Assembly: GCA_002400085.1 (NCBI GenBank)
Contig: DHEX01000113.1
Span: forward strand, 1 to 16,201
Length of the DNA: 16,201 bases
Reading direction: 5' to 3'
Source: Clostridiaceae bacterium UBA4839
Lineage (GTDB): Bacteria > Bacillota > Clostridia > Clostridiales > Caloramatoraceae
The notes beneath the pieces are model-generated. The model searched no databases. It saw only the letters and a program-made list of their open reading frames with translations, and was not told the origin of the DNA. How positions within the stretch are numbered: position 1 is the first letter of the stretch; each line of letters starts with the position of its first letter. Positions 1-6,922 of the stretch are shown piece after piece. The translations under genes were made by a program, and so were the position numbers.

Positions 1-31
1 TTAAAAAATGCCCCAGCAAAAGGGAGTTCAA

Positions 32-42
32 CTTAGGGATTT
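32..42. repeat. Candidate left terminal inverted repeat of the element
   Basis: The 11-mer CTTAGGGATTT occurs here and its exact reverse complement AAATCCCTAAG lies at 12052-12062, just beyond the recombinase terminator. The two copies bracket the whole mobile region. Short imperfect terminal inverted repeats are known for the Tn4451/TnpX family. An 11-bp match over 12 kb can arise by chance, and only 31 bases of left flank are visible, so the boundary is not proven. Confidence 0.3.
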
Positions 43-94
43 ACGAAAACAAGTAAATTTTTGACCGGCTCTCTTCAAGCGGAGACTCGAAAGT

Positions 95-150
95 AAAGAC
101 TGCACCGAAGGATAATACCTTTAGTGCAGTCTTTCTTTATTGTTTTTATT
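95..150. terminator. Hairpin terminator beyond the mod stop codon
   Basis: AAAGACTGCAC (95-105) and GTGCAGTCTTT (124-134) form a perfect 11-bp stem with an 18-nt loop. On the plus strand a T-rich stretch follows (135-150). On the minus strand the hairpin lies about 12 bases past the mod stop, but its U-tract there is poor. It may work in both directions, ending the restriction operon and blocking transcription entering from the left. Confidence 0.6.
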
Positions 151-2059
151 CGAAAGCCCAAATGGTTTCGTCACCACAGATATTGCGGATTTTAAGACGA
201 AGTGGTTGTTTTCTACATCGAATTGTTGAATCCCAGAAATCCTTTGTTTTAGCACCATCCTTGATAACATAGCCGCTTTTATCGATTTTGATTTCACTAT
301 CAGAATGCCATTCGCCCTCAGCAGCAGTACAGTCAAGGCTTAAATATTCTATAAGTTCCAGTCCTTCTTCACTGATTTCAATTGGCTTGTATGGCTTCTT
401 TTTTGATGAATTAAGAAACGCCTTCTGATTGAATTCGGCAATTTTTTGCATAACACGATCACTAACGAATTTATCTATAGTAACAGCATAATCGCCGAAT
501 AAATCTTCGTGTGCCTCTTCAACGTGAAATTCAGCGTAATCATCGACTACAACATCATCAAGAATTGTTTTTAAATCTCGTAGTTCAATTTCAACGGTTG
601 TACTATCATCATCGGCAATAAAATTATCAATTTCATCCTTATTTGTAATATCAACATAGTAAACAATTACCTTTTTAATATTATTGTCTAATTCGGGTAT
701 TGCCTGATGAATAATACGATTCATAAGAACAGTATCAAGCAACTTAGTAGAACTATCCATCAAGTTAGGAACATATACGGGAATTGTGCCCAGCTTACTG
801 TCAGAAATTGCTCCCTCCCAGAACGAATCCAATGAATCCTCATTCTTTAAACCAGGTATGAGAAATTTAATTTTATCCATTGTTTGTACTGGATTGCGGT
901 ACAGTTGAACCCCATCCTTGATTTCAAGGACATCAAATTCTGCACCTTCAGACTTCAGCCTGTCGCGAGTCGTTTGAATCGAGTTAAGACCTATATCGCA
1001 ATGAATAAATTTTCTTTCTAATTTGTTTGCGACAGCAGCGGTGACACCACTACCACCGAAGAAGTCAGCAACGAGCATATCCTTATTTGAAGATGCTTTA
1101 ATAATCCTTTCAAGTAAAGCTTCTGGCTTTTGAGTAGAATAATCTACTGCCTCATCAAAGTGTGATTTTAGTGGAGATATATCATCCCACCAATCAGATA
1201 ATGGTTGTCCTTTATTGATATCAAGCCATGGTTGAGATAAATCATTTGGATGTCCTTTTAACTTTGCATAGACGCCTGGATTGTTGTCTTTTAACCATTG
1301 ATATGTAATGCACCCATTTTCATCAAAATATGTTCCGTATCTGTCAATTGTACTTTGTGATAATTGTTGCCTCTGAATATTAAAAACACGTCTTTCGTCA
1401 TCTGTTTTTTGATAAACATAAATGGTATCATGTTTTTTCTTGAAATATGGAACAGCCTTTGCTCCAATATCCTTGTATCCCCACACAATTTCGTTTAAGA
1501 AATTATCTTCTCCAAATATCTCATCCATGAGGATTTTTACATAATGTCCTATGTGCCAATCCAAGTGAACATAGATAGTTGAGGATTCACTCATAACACT
1601 TTTTATTGCAACCAGATTTTCATACATCCAATTTAGATACTTCTCTTTATCCCAAACATCACCGTACATTTTTTCTTCAAAAGTTTTTAGTTCGTCAATA
1701 TCCAGTTCTTCCTCTGCTTTTGCAATAGTCTCAGCCAACTTAGGATTGCGGCGAACATAAACCTGTTTTGCATAGTCTGCACCGCTGGCAAAAGGGGGAT
1801 CAATATAAACAAGGTCAACTTCTATCCCTTTCTCTTTCAAATATGCACAAGCTGAAACGCACTCACCACGGATAACCATATTACCATTTTTATTTTCACC
1901 AACAGTTTCTATCTTCTCCATATCATAGAGTGGCATACCGTGCTGCAAAATCATCGAAGTTTCATCTGCACCACGATATCTAAGTATTCTGTTAAAATTG
2001 CCAAGAACCGCTTGTCCTTCAATTGGTTCCGGTATAAATGGTACATATTTAATCGGCAT
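146..2059 (-). CDS. mod: Type III restriction-modification DNA methyltransferase (Mod)
   Basis: Site-specific DNA methyltransferase, predicted to make N6-methyladenine and to be the recognition subunit of a type III restriction-modification complex with the Res protein encoded just upstream. Of its 637 residues, the catalytic motif DPPF is at 87-90 and the SAM-binding motif FGGSG at 334-338, preceded by the TQKPE motif at 309-313. This order (motif IV before motif I) is the beta class typical of type III Mod proteins. The region between the two motifs and the long C-terminus probably hold the target-recognition and Res-contact parts, by analogy with the family. Its ATG overlaps the res stop by one base (TAATG), with GGGGGTG about 8 bases upstream, so translation is probably coupled. 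No simple-sequence repeats of the kind that phase-vary some mod genes are seen. Full length, no disruption. Confidence 0.93.
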   Translation of the reverse strand: MPIKYVPFIPEPIEGQAVLGNFNRILRYRGADETSMILQHGMPLYDMEKIETVGENKNGNMVIRGECVSACAYLKEKGIEVDLVYIDPPFASGADYAKQVYVRRNPKLAETIAKAEEELDIDELKTFEEKMYGDVWDKEKYLNWMYENLVAIKSVMSESSTIYVHLDWHIGHYVKILMDEIFGEDNFLNEIVWGYKDIGAKAVPYFKKKHDTIYVYQKTDDERRVFNIQRQQLSQSTIDRYGTYFDENGCITYQWLKDNNPGVYAKLKGHPNDLSQPWLDINKGQPLSDWWDDISPLKSHFDEAVDYSTQKPEALLERIIKASSNKDMLVADFFGGSGVTAAVANKLERKFIHCDIGLNSIQTTRDRLKSEGAEFDVLEIKDGVQLYRNPVQTMDKIKFLIPGLKNEDSLDSFWEGAISDSKLGTIPVYVPNLMDSSTKLLDTVLMNRIIHQAIPELDNNIKKVIVYYVDITNKDEIDNFIADDDSTTVEIELRDLKTILDDVVVDDYAEFHVEEAHEDLFGDYAVTIDKFVSDRVMQKIAEFNQKAFLNSSKKKPYKPIEISEEGLELIEYLSLDCTAAEGEWHSDSEIKIDKSGYVIKDGAKTKDFWDSTIRCRKQPLRLKIRNICGDETIWAFE

Positions 2060-4923
2060 TATTGTACACCCCCAAAAAATTCTGTGATTTTTCTATTCGT
2101 TGCGGAAATTCTATCATTTTCAGACATTGTGTCTTCTAAGTACAAATAATCGAAACGCTCATAGCCAAAGGCTGTATTGTTCTGCTTTGAAAATTCGGTT
2201 TCCATAAATTTGCGTTTATCCTTGAATGTTGGGTCATTAGCATATATCTCACCCTTCGTTTCAACAATAACTACTTTATGGATTTGACCATTTTTGCGTT
2301 GAATAACAAGGAAATCCGGAGTATAAATGCCAATGTAAATCCACTTGCTCCCGCTTTGCTTATAGCATTTGATTTTAAATTCTGTCATTGCTCGGTCACC
2401 ATTGTAATACACTTCAAGATCAAGTCTTTCCATTTCGGAAAAAGTAAGTATTTCCTTTAAGAATGTCTGCTCGTAGTCACTATCAGTACGGTATGGCAGG
2501 TAATGGAAAGAGCGGTTTTTCTGCGGGTGCGATGCATTCTGCTTGCGTAGTGTGTCTGCCATTGCTTGATTACCGGTTTCTTCTGCCAACTGAATCAACT
2601 GTTGAACTTTAGGGTTAACCTTCAGCTTGCCCTTATCATCGAGTATGATATTTTCAACAATTGCTTGTTCCGGATAGTAAATATTCGGATTAACCGTGCG
2701 TACTTCTGGTGAGAAGTTGGCAATATTAAGCAGACTGGACTGCTGTGGTATCAGTTCTTCTGTAGAAGTGAAATCCCTCTTTGCAGTAAAAGCCTTCCTG
2801 ATATTTGCATTAACAGTAGAAACGTCATACTTGGAACTAAAATAACGAGCATCGCCCCGTTGATATGTTATCGCATCATAAACACGTTGAAGCTGCAATT
2901 CGTATTTCATCAGCTGTTCAACAGATAGTGTATAAAAGCTCTCTTTAGCTATCGCATATAACCATGACGTGAAGGTTGCCTGTGTAGCTCCACGCTCGGT
3001 AGTATCAATTTCCCTTGTTATCGTCTGTAATGAGAAATCAGTAACTCTTGTAATGTCTGCGGATAACTGTGCATTATCGGCTGCTTGCAGAATATCCTTT
3101 TCTGGATTTGCTTCCTCAACAACAAGCGTATCATATTTAATTTTAAACTGATAAAAATCGATTTTAGGCAGCTTAAGGTAAGAAGAACGGTCATAGCGGT
3201 GTAATGTCACCTTATCATCATTGCCCTCTGTAAATTCTTTTATAGAGATGTGGTGCTGCTGCTGTAACTGCGATTCCAGCTTTTTAGCATTATCCCCATT
3301 GAGGTAAACCAATGCAGTCTCTGGCTCATCCTTGACCACTTGTCGTAAGCATCTGCATGAAGTTTGGAGAACCATGTTTTTAGGACAATCGCCCTCCTGT
3401 GAAAGAATAATACCGGTAAGACTGCGGCAATCCCATCCTTCCTTACCAATTTGTACAAGCAAAACTATACGTATTTTAGACAGTGATGTGTCGAGCGTGT
3501 CAAATTGAAGCTGGCTATCAATTGGCTGTGGATATTGTTTGTTACCTTTATGAAATTTTAGAATAGCATCATTACCAATGCCGTATTCTGAAGCTATACG
3601 ATTAACCAATGGGTATACCAGTTCTTCCAGCTTTTCAATAGTGCCACAGTAAATGCCCAGTTTCGCTACAAGGTTACCTTCATATAAAGTATCCTTATAA
3701 TTATCAAGAAATTCTCTGACACCTTTTTCAATAATGCGACTGCTATTAGCTATTTCTGATATTTTAACAATAGGTCGCTTAAGAAAATTACCTATGCCTT
3801 TTATCAGAGGATAGTAATAGACTATATTTGTAATTTCTGCTGTTGCAACAGTCAATTTATCAGTAACCGAGATTTTTTCGGCTTTTTCCAAATAAGGAGT
3901 GCCTGAAAAACCTATGACAGAGTTTACTGTCCTGTTTTCTGCCCACTTGTTTACAACGGCACGGAGTTTGATTTCATCACTCACAGCATGATGAACTTCA
4001 TCGATAAATATCGCTAATGAAGGAAGCTTCCCGATTAAGTTGCGGAGTTCGTTTGCTTGCCTATCCCTTTCATCGTCACTTTGTTCAAACAGGCTTATCT
4101 GTCCATTCTTTTCTTGAATACGGTCAAGAATAACCTTCTCTGCATTTGTAACAGCCACTAATCCGAATAGCTCAGACAACGGCTGATGGTTAGCTATTTT
4201 CTGTACATTCGGATTTTTCGTTTTATTAGACTTATTTGTAGTTTTGCCCTGATCGAGAACCTCAAAGGATATTATTCGCCTAATATCAGATGCTGCTGGC
4301 TCTGGCAAAACCCATGACGGGTCAAATTTTTGTATGGTTTTAAGGCTTGGAACAACAGAAGACTTCAAACCAGACGGTGCAAATATTATAAAGTTGTGTG
4401 CAAATGCCGGATTATTAGGCTCATTAATACCAAAGTACAAATCAAGATAGATAAATGCAGCCATTAAATATGTTTTACCTGCACCCATTGGAAGGCTGAA
4501 CAGATAATCTGTATATGATACACCATAAAAGGCATCTTGGAAAAATTTAATGTAGTCAATTTCTTCCGGAGCCTTTTTTATCGCTTTTTCCAGTTTTTCT
4601 GAAACCTGTTCACCCTTTTCATTTTTTAGACACGCATATTCGAATAGTGCAGCGGCGGCCTTGTTATTCTGCAAATACTGATGCACAGAACTCGACAATT
4701 CAATGCTATCCAAATCAAGCGTATTAAATTTACCTGCTTGGAATAGATCTGCCAGAGGTTGTCCTTCACAAGCAATTTTCAAATATAAATATGTTTTTAT
4801 GGCATCAGTCTGCGCATCACGCATTTTGCCGTTGTTTTCTATGTAGTCAATTATTGAGTTCACAGTGCATTCAGATGAGGAATACCATCTGTTACAAGCA
4901 TTTTCAATCATTTTATAAAACAT
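2059..4923 (-). CDS. res: Type III restriction endonuclease, helicase-nuclease subunit (Res)
   Basis: ATP-dependent restriction subunit, which in type III systems works with Mod to translocate or slide on DNA and cut between unmodified sites. The 954-residue protein has an SF2 helicase core: Walker A PMGAGKT at 145-151, DEVHH at 308-312, SGTP at 340-343, GKEGWDC at 493-499 and a motif-VI-like QTSCRCLRQ at 520-528. A C-terminal PD-ExK nuclease follows (PD at 869-870, then ETK at 888-890). Length and domain order fit intact type III Res proteins. GGAGG lies before the ATG, and the ATG overlaps the repressor stop by one base. Position is unusual: res precedes mod in the operon, whereas classical EcoP1/EcoP15 operons run mod then res. 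All key motifs are present, so it is likely active. Confidence 0.93.
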   Translation of the reverse strand: MFYKMIENACNRWYSSSECTVNSIIDYIENNGKMRDAQTDAIKTYLYLKIACEGQPLADLFQAGKFNTLDLDSIELSSSVHQYLQNNKAAAALFEYACLKNEKGEQVSEKLEKAIKKAPEEIDYIKFFQDAFYGVSYTDYLFSLPMGAGKTYLMAAFIYLDLYFGINEPNNPAFAHNFIIFAPSGLKSSVVPSLKTIQKFDPSWVLPEPAASDIRRIISFEVLDQGKTTNKSNKTKNPNVQKIANHQPLSELFGLVAVTNAEKVILDRIQEKNGQISLFEQSDDERDRQANELRNLIGKLPSLAIFIDEVHHAVSDEIKLRAVVNKWAENRTVNSVIGFSGTPYLEKAEKISVTDKLTVATAEITNIVYYYPLIKGIGNFLKRPIVKISEIANSSRIIEKGVREFLDNYKDTLYEGNLVAKLGIYCGTIEKLEELVYPLVNRIASEYGIGNDAILKFHKGNKQYPQPIDSQLQFDTLDTSLSKIRIVLLVQIGKEGWDCRSLTGIILSQEGDCPKNMVLQTSCRCLRQVVKDEPETALVYLNGDNAKKLESQLQQQHHISIKEFTEGNDDKVTLHRYDRSSYLKLPKIDFYQFKIKYDTLVVEEANPEKDILQAADNAQLSADITRVTDFSLQTITREIDTTERGATQATFTSWLYAIAKESFYTLSVEQLMKYELQLQRVYDAITYQRGDARYFSSKYDVSTVNANIRKAFTAKRDFTSTEELIPQQSSLLNIANFSPEVRTVNPNIYYPEQAIVENIILDDKGKLKVNPKVQQLIQLAEETGNQAMADTLRKQNASHPQKNRSFHYLPYRTDSDYEQTFLKEILTFSEMERLDLEVYYNGDRAMTEFKIKCYKQSGSKWIYIGIYTPDFLVIQRKNGQIHKVVIVETKGEIYANDPTFKDKRKFMETEFSKQNNTAFGYERFDYLYLEDTMSENDRISATNRKITEFFGGVQ

Positions 4924-5138
4924 TACACATCCTCCTCATCCAGAATAAATTCCAAAATATCATCCACCTTGCAGTCTAAGACTCTGCAGATGGTTTCTAT
5001 GCTCTCCAAAGAAACATACCTATTGCGTCTGAGCCGCGTGAGAATGTTGCCACTGAAACCGGCTTTCTTCTGCAACTGTGATGCGGTTATATCTTTCTCT
5101 ATCATTAAATGAAAAAGTTTCTTGTAGCTTACAGCCAT
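4923..5138 (-). CDS. XRE-family helix-turn-helix repressor of the restriction operon
   Basis: Small Cro/CI-type DNA-binding protein of 71 residues beginning MAVSYKKLFHLM. The helix-turn-helix is roughly residues 16-40 (ITASQLQKKAG, then FSGNILTRLRRNR), followed by the usual SLESIETICRVLDC helix. A longer reading to 5183 is open, but the ATG at 5136-5138 is preferred: GGAGG lies 8 bases before it, and the next ATG upstream would overlap that site. It is the first gene of the xre-res-mod operon and overlaps res by one base. A perfect 13-bp palindrome inside the operon promoter is a likely autoregulatory operator (inference). Such controllers often delay restriction when an element enters a new host. 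Confidence 0.85.
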   Translation of the reverse strand: MAVSYKKLFHLMIEKDITASQLQKKAGFSGNILTRLRRNRYVSLESIETICRVLDCKVDDILEFILDEEDV

Positions 5139-5169
5139 AGCCTTATCCTCCATCGTAAACTCAAGAAAA

Positions 5170-5198
5170 ATTATATCACGCAAAAGTGACTTTTACAA
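5170..5198 (-). promoter_or_regulatory. Sigma-A-type promoter of the xre-res-mod operon
   Basis: Read on the minus strand, the -35 is TTGTAA (5193-5198) and the -10 is a perfect TATAAT (5170-5175), with an exact 17-bp spacer. The transcript would start near 5163, leaving a short leader before the repressor start at 5138. Confidence 0.75.
5182..5194. promoter_or_regulatory. Palindromic operator between -35 and -10
   Basis: AAAAGT-G-ACTTTT is a perfect 13-bp palindrome that fills most of the spacer of the operon promoter and touches the -35. Its position fits repression by the XRE protein made from the same transcript. The link between protein and site is inferred from position only. Confidence 0.55.
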
Positions 5199-5241
5199 TA
5201 TTAAGATGTATGTTTTGCAGTCATCCAACCTACCAAAATGG

Positions 5242-5288
5242 TACTCGAGAGTATTGTATAGACCACCTTATTACTCCAAGTTGAGTAA
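5242..5288. promoter_or_regulatory. Two TACTC/GAGTA palindromes between divergent genes
   Basis: TACTC-GA-GAGTA lies at 5242-5253, and TTACTC-N6-GAGTAA at 5271-5288. Both share the half-site TACTC/GAGTA with different spacers, and both lie between the restriction operon and the divergent small gene. They may be operator sites or small hairpins in the leader of the downstream gene. No convincing plus-strand promoter was found here. Confidence 0.3.
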
Positions 5289-5357
5289 TGGAAAGTGGGG
5301 GAATGCCTTGCAATTTCCTACTTTCAGAGCAATATATGTAGTGAAGGAGGTGCCCCT

Positions 5358-5633
5358 ATGAGTAGAGACTGGACACAGGAAGAATTGCAAGCTGCAAGCA
5401 AAGCTATGAAAGCCGCCGGGCATTTAAGTTATGATGAGTTCTGCGAACATTTGAATAAGACCATCTTCATAGCTTACTGCAAGGACGCAGATAATAGCCT
5501 GATTACAATCAGTGGCTCATATAACTGTAAGGAAGAATTAGAAAAGCAATTGCAGGAGCATTTTAGCTACTTAAAAGTAATGACGGTGTTATCCGAGGAG
5601 GATATAGTTTTTATCAAGAAAAATCTCAGATAA
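5358..5633 (+). CDS. Small conserved-looking protein of unknown function
   Basis: A 91-residue acidic protein starting MSRDWTQEELQAASKAMK. The open frame extends upstream to 5295, but the ATG at 5358 has GGAGG about 7 bases before it and the longer N-terminus looks non-coding, so the shorter start is chosen. The N-terminal half is helical (EELQAASKAMKAAGHLSYDEF). The C-terminal half holds two predicted beta/alpha units with isolated Cys residues at 29, 41 and 57. No catalytic motif, signal peptide or membrane segment is visible. It is transcribed away from the restriction operon and ends 12 bases before a strong terminator, so it is probably a single-gene unit. I do not recognise the family. 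A regulatory or accessory role in the element would be a guess. Confidence 0.65.
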   Translation: MSRDWTQEELQAASKAMKAAGHLSYDEFCEHLNKTIFIAYCKDADNSLITISGSYNCKEELEKQLQEHFSYLKVMTVLSEEDIVFIKKNLR

Positions 5634-5645
5634 ATCATCACAAAC

Positions 5646-5700
5646 AAATAGACCTCGTTACTGTACCCACACCAGGCAAGGTAGCGAGGCCTATTTTTTA
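5646..5700. terminator. Bidirectional rho-independent terminator
   Basis: The segments 5646-5661 and 5681-5696 pair over about 15 bp (CCTCGTTAC with GTAGCGAGG, extended by A/T pairs, with one A-C mismatch). A T-run follows on the plus strand and a T-rich stretch on the minus strand. It ends the small plus-strand gene and could also serve the convergent zinc-finger remnant at 5716-5886. Confidence 0.8.
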
Positions 5701-5715
5701 TTCTTTATTTTCTAC

Positions 5716-5886
5716 TTATGTAGCCTTTTTACGAGCATAGCTGGCTCGTCTGTTTCTACGATTACGCTCAGCTCGGCAATCCTAACTGTCACAATATAGT
5801 TGACTGCATGAATGCCATACAAGGTATTTGCCACAAGCAGGCAGGAATGTTAGATCCACAGAATTGAGATTCTGAGGATTTAACAT
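5716..5886 (-). pseudogene. Remnant of a zinc-finger protein with an in-frame TAG
   Basis: The minus strand reads 57 codons from ATG (5884-5886) to TAA (5716-5718), broken only by TAG at codon 35 (5782-5784). The product would contain ACGKYLVWHSCSQLYCDS, then the stop, then DCRAERNRRNRRASYARKK. This resembles the C..CGK(Y/F)...YC...CR plus basic tail of small treble-clef or zinc-finger proteins found in phages and mobile elements. No Shine-Dalgarno precedes the ATG, the first Cys of a normal CxxC pair is missing (P-A-C-G), and the start lies inside a terminator hairpin. A decayed 3' gene end is therefore more likely than a working gene. Its convergent position against a two-way terminator supports a past gene. 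The similarity is judged by eye. Confidence 0.35.
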
Positions 5887-5896
5887 TCTTTTTTTA
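5846..5896 (+). terminator. Strong rho-independent terminator before the replication module
   Basis: AATGTTAGATCC-A-CAGAAT pairs with ATTCTG-A-GGATTTAACATT (arms 5846-5864 and 5869-5887). This gives 18 bp with one G-U pair and one A-A mismatch around a 4-nt loop. CTTTTTTTAT follows directly. It is the second plus-strand terminator within 200 bases, so it either insulates the primase gene or ends an unseen transcript starting between 5703 and 5845. Confidence 0.75.
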
Positions 5897-6032
5897 TATT
5901 GGGAGATCGGTTTTTAGGTTTTGCATACATAAAAAATTATTTTTTCAAAAATCGTCAGATTTGTTCCTTTCCCAAGGCTACAAGTTAGGAGCAAAAATAT
6001 TTTTCCAATAAAGTCGTTCAAGTTCGCGATAA

Positions 6033-6122
6033 CTGTCCTGTGAATAGTGAAGGGGTTAAATATTTCGGCTATTAGTAGATGAAAGAAAATCCCTCTGAAC
6101 ACATCATCTGTCCTTTGAATAG
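6033..6122 (+). repeat. Pair of 15-bp direct repeats upstream of the primase
   Basis: CTGTCCTGTGAATAG (6033-6047) recurs as CTGTCCTTTGAATAG (6108-6122), 14 of 15 identical and 75 bases apart, just before the primase ribosome-binding site. They could be binding sites for a replication initiator or regulator. The rest of 5897-6157 is AT-rich with no gene or clear promoter that I can support. Confidence 0.35.
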
Positions 6123-6157
6123 CAGAGCGGCAGAAATACACAAGGAGGAGCAATTAA

Positions 6158-6916
6158 ATGAATTTTGATAACATTCCCCAGTATGTCAAAGAGAACGCCG
6201 AGTTCTGCTGTTGGCGGTACGAAACCGTAAATAACAACCATACCAAGGTTCCGTATAATCCAAAGACAGGAGGCAGAGCCAGCGTATCTGCACCTGCAAC
6301 CTTTACCAACTTTGCTGCAGCGGTTACGGCATCTGTAAATTACAGCGGTATTGGTATCCGTGTGTCAAACTGCATTATCGGCATCGATCTTGACCACTGT
6401 ATTAAAGACGGAGCAGTACTACCGTGGGCACTTGCCATTGTGCAGATGTTTCCACAGGCATATATCGAGATAAGTCCAAGTGGCACAGGCTTACGCATTC
6501 TTTGCTTAGCTCCGGATGGCTACACATACGATACGGAAATTTACTACATCAAGCGCGGTAATATCGAAGTCTATGTTCCCAATGTCACCACACGCTTTGT
6601 GACCGTCACAGGCAATGTGTATCAAAGCGGTGATGTTGTTAAATGCACAGAAGCCTTGCAATGGCTGCTCGACACGCATATGAAGCGCCCTACTCCAAAA
6701 GTGTCTGCGGAAATCATGGAGAGAGAAAGTTACTTATCCGATGAGAGCGTACTGGATAAGGCTTTGACTGCAAAGAACGGGGAGAAGTTCAAAAAACTGT
6801 GGGAGGGAGAAATAACAGGCTATCCCTCACAAAGCGAAGCAGATCAGGCACTCTGTTCTATTCTCGCTTTCTATTGTAATGGAAATTACGAGCAGATAGA
6901 CAGACTGTTTCGGTAG
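6158..6916 (+). CDS. Phage/plasmid primase-helicase, N-terminal fragment (primase-polymerase part)
   Basis: The first 252 residues of a P4/NrS-1-like replication protein that synthesises primers and, in intact relatives, is fused to an SF3 helicase. The ATG has AAGGAGGAG about 8 bases upstream. The catalytic acidic pair is in GIDLDHC (D77, D79), followed by the conserved SPSGTGLR (106-113) and the EVY strand (137-139), as in archaeo-eukaryotic-primase-like enzymes. Residues ~195-252 (FKKLWEGEITGYPSQSEAD, ending IDRLFR) form the linker that in relatives continues directly into the helicase half. Here the frame stops at TAG (6914-6916), and the same frame resumes with SSLMRDKWD. The fragment keeps the whole predicted primase core but no helicase. 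It may be inactive in replication, unless the stop is read through or the downstream half is made separately. Confidence 0.8.
   Translation: MNFDNIPQYVKENAEFCCWRYETVNNNHTKVPYNPKTGGRASVSAPATFTNFAAAVTASVNYSGIGIRVSNCIIGIDLDHCIKDGAVLPWALAIVQMFPQAYIEISPSGTGLRILCLAPDGYTYDTEIYYIKRGNIEVYVPNVTTRFVTVTGNVYQSGDVVKCTEALQWLLDTHMKRPTPKVSAEIMERESYLSDESVLDKALTAKNGEKFKKLWEGEITGYPSQSEADQALCSILAFYCNGNYEQIDRLFR
6914..6916 (+). other. In-frame amber codon splitting the primase-helicase
   Basis: The reading frame is IDRLFR, TAG, SSLMRDKWD, with no frame change between the halves. Family members usually carry a residue such as Gln followed by S(S/G)LMR(D/P)KWD here, so a single C-to-T change (CAG to TAG) explains it. 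No Shine-Dalgarno precedes the TTG/ATG at 6923-6928, so efficient restart is not evident. Confidence 0.85.
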
Positions 6917-6922
6917 TCCAGT

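Noticed and set aside
146..2059. Phase-variable mod gene
   Set aside because: No long homopolymer or short tandem repeat tract was seen in the coding region or its start.
5914..6153. A 79-codon minus-strand frame upstream of the primase
   Set aside because: No ribosome-binding site, composition unlike a protein, and it lies in the AT-rich leader of the primase.
5782..6916. Amber (TAG) reassignment or general suppression, since two gene-like frames each contain one TAG
   Set aside because: TAG is also the normal stop of tnpW, of the recombinase (inside its terminator) and of the zinc-ribbon gene, so wholesale recoding is unlikely. One of the two cases is a decayed remnant.
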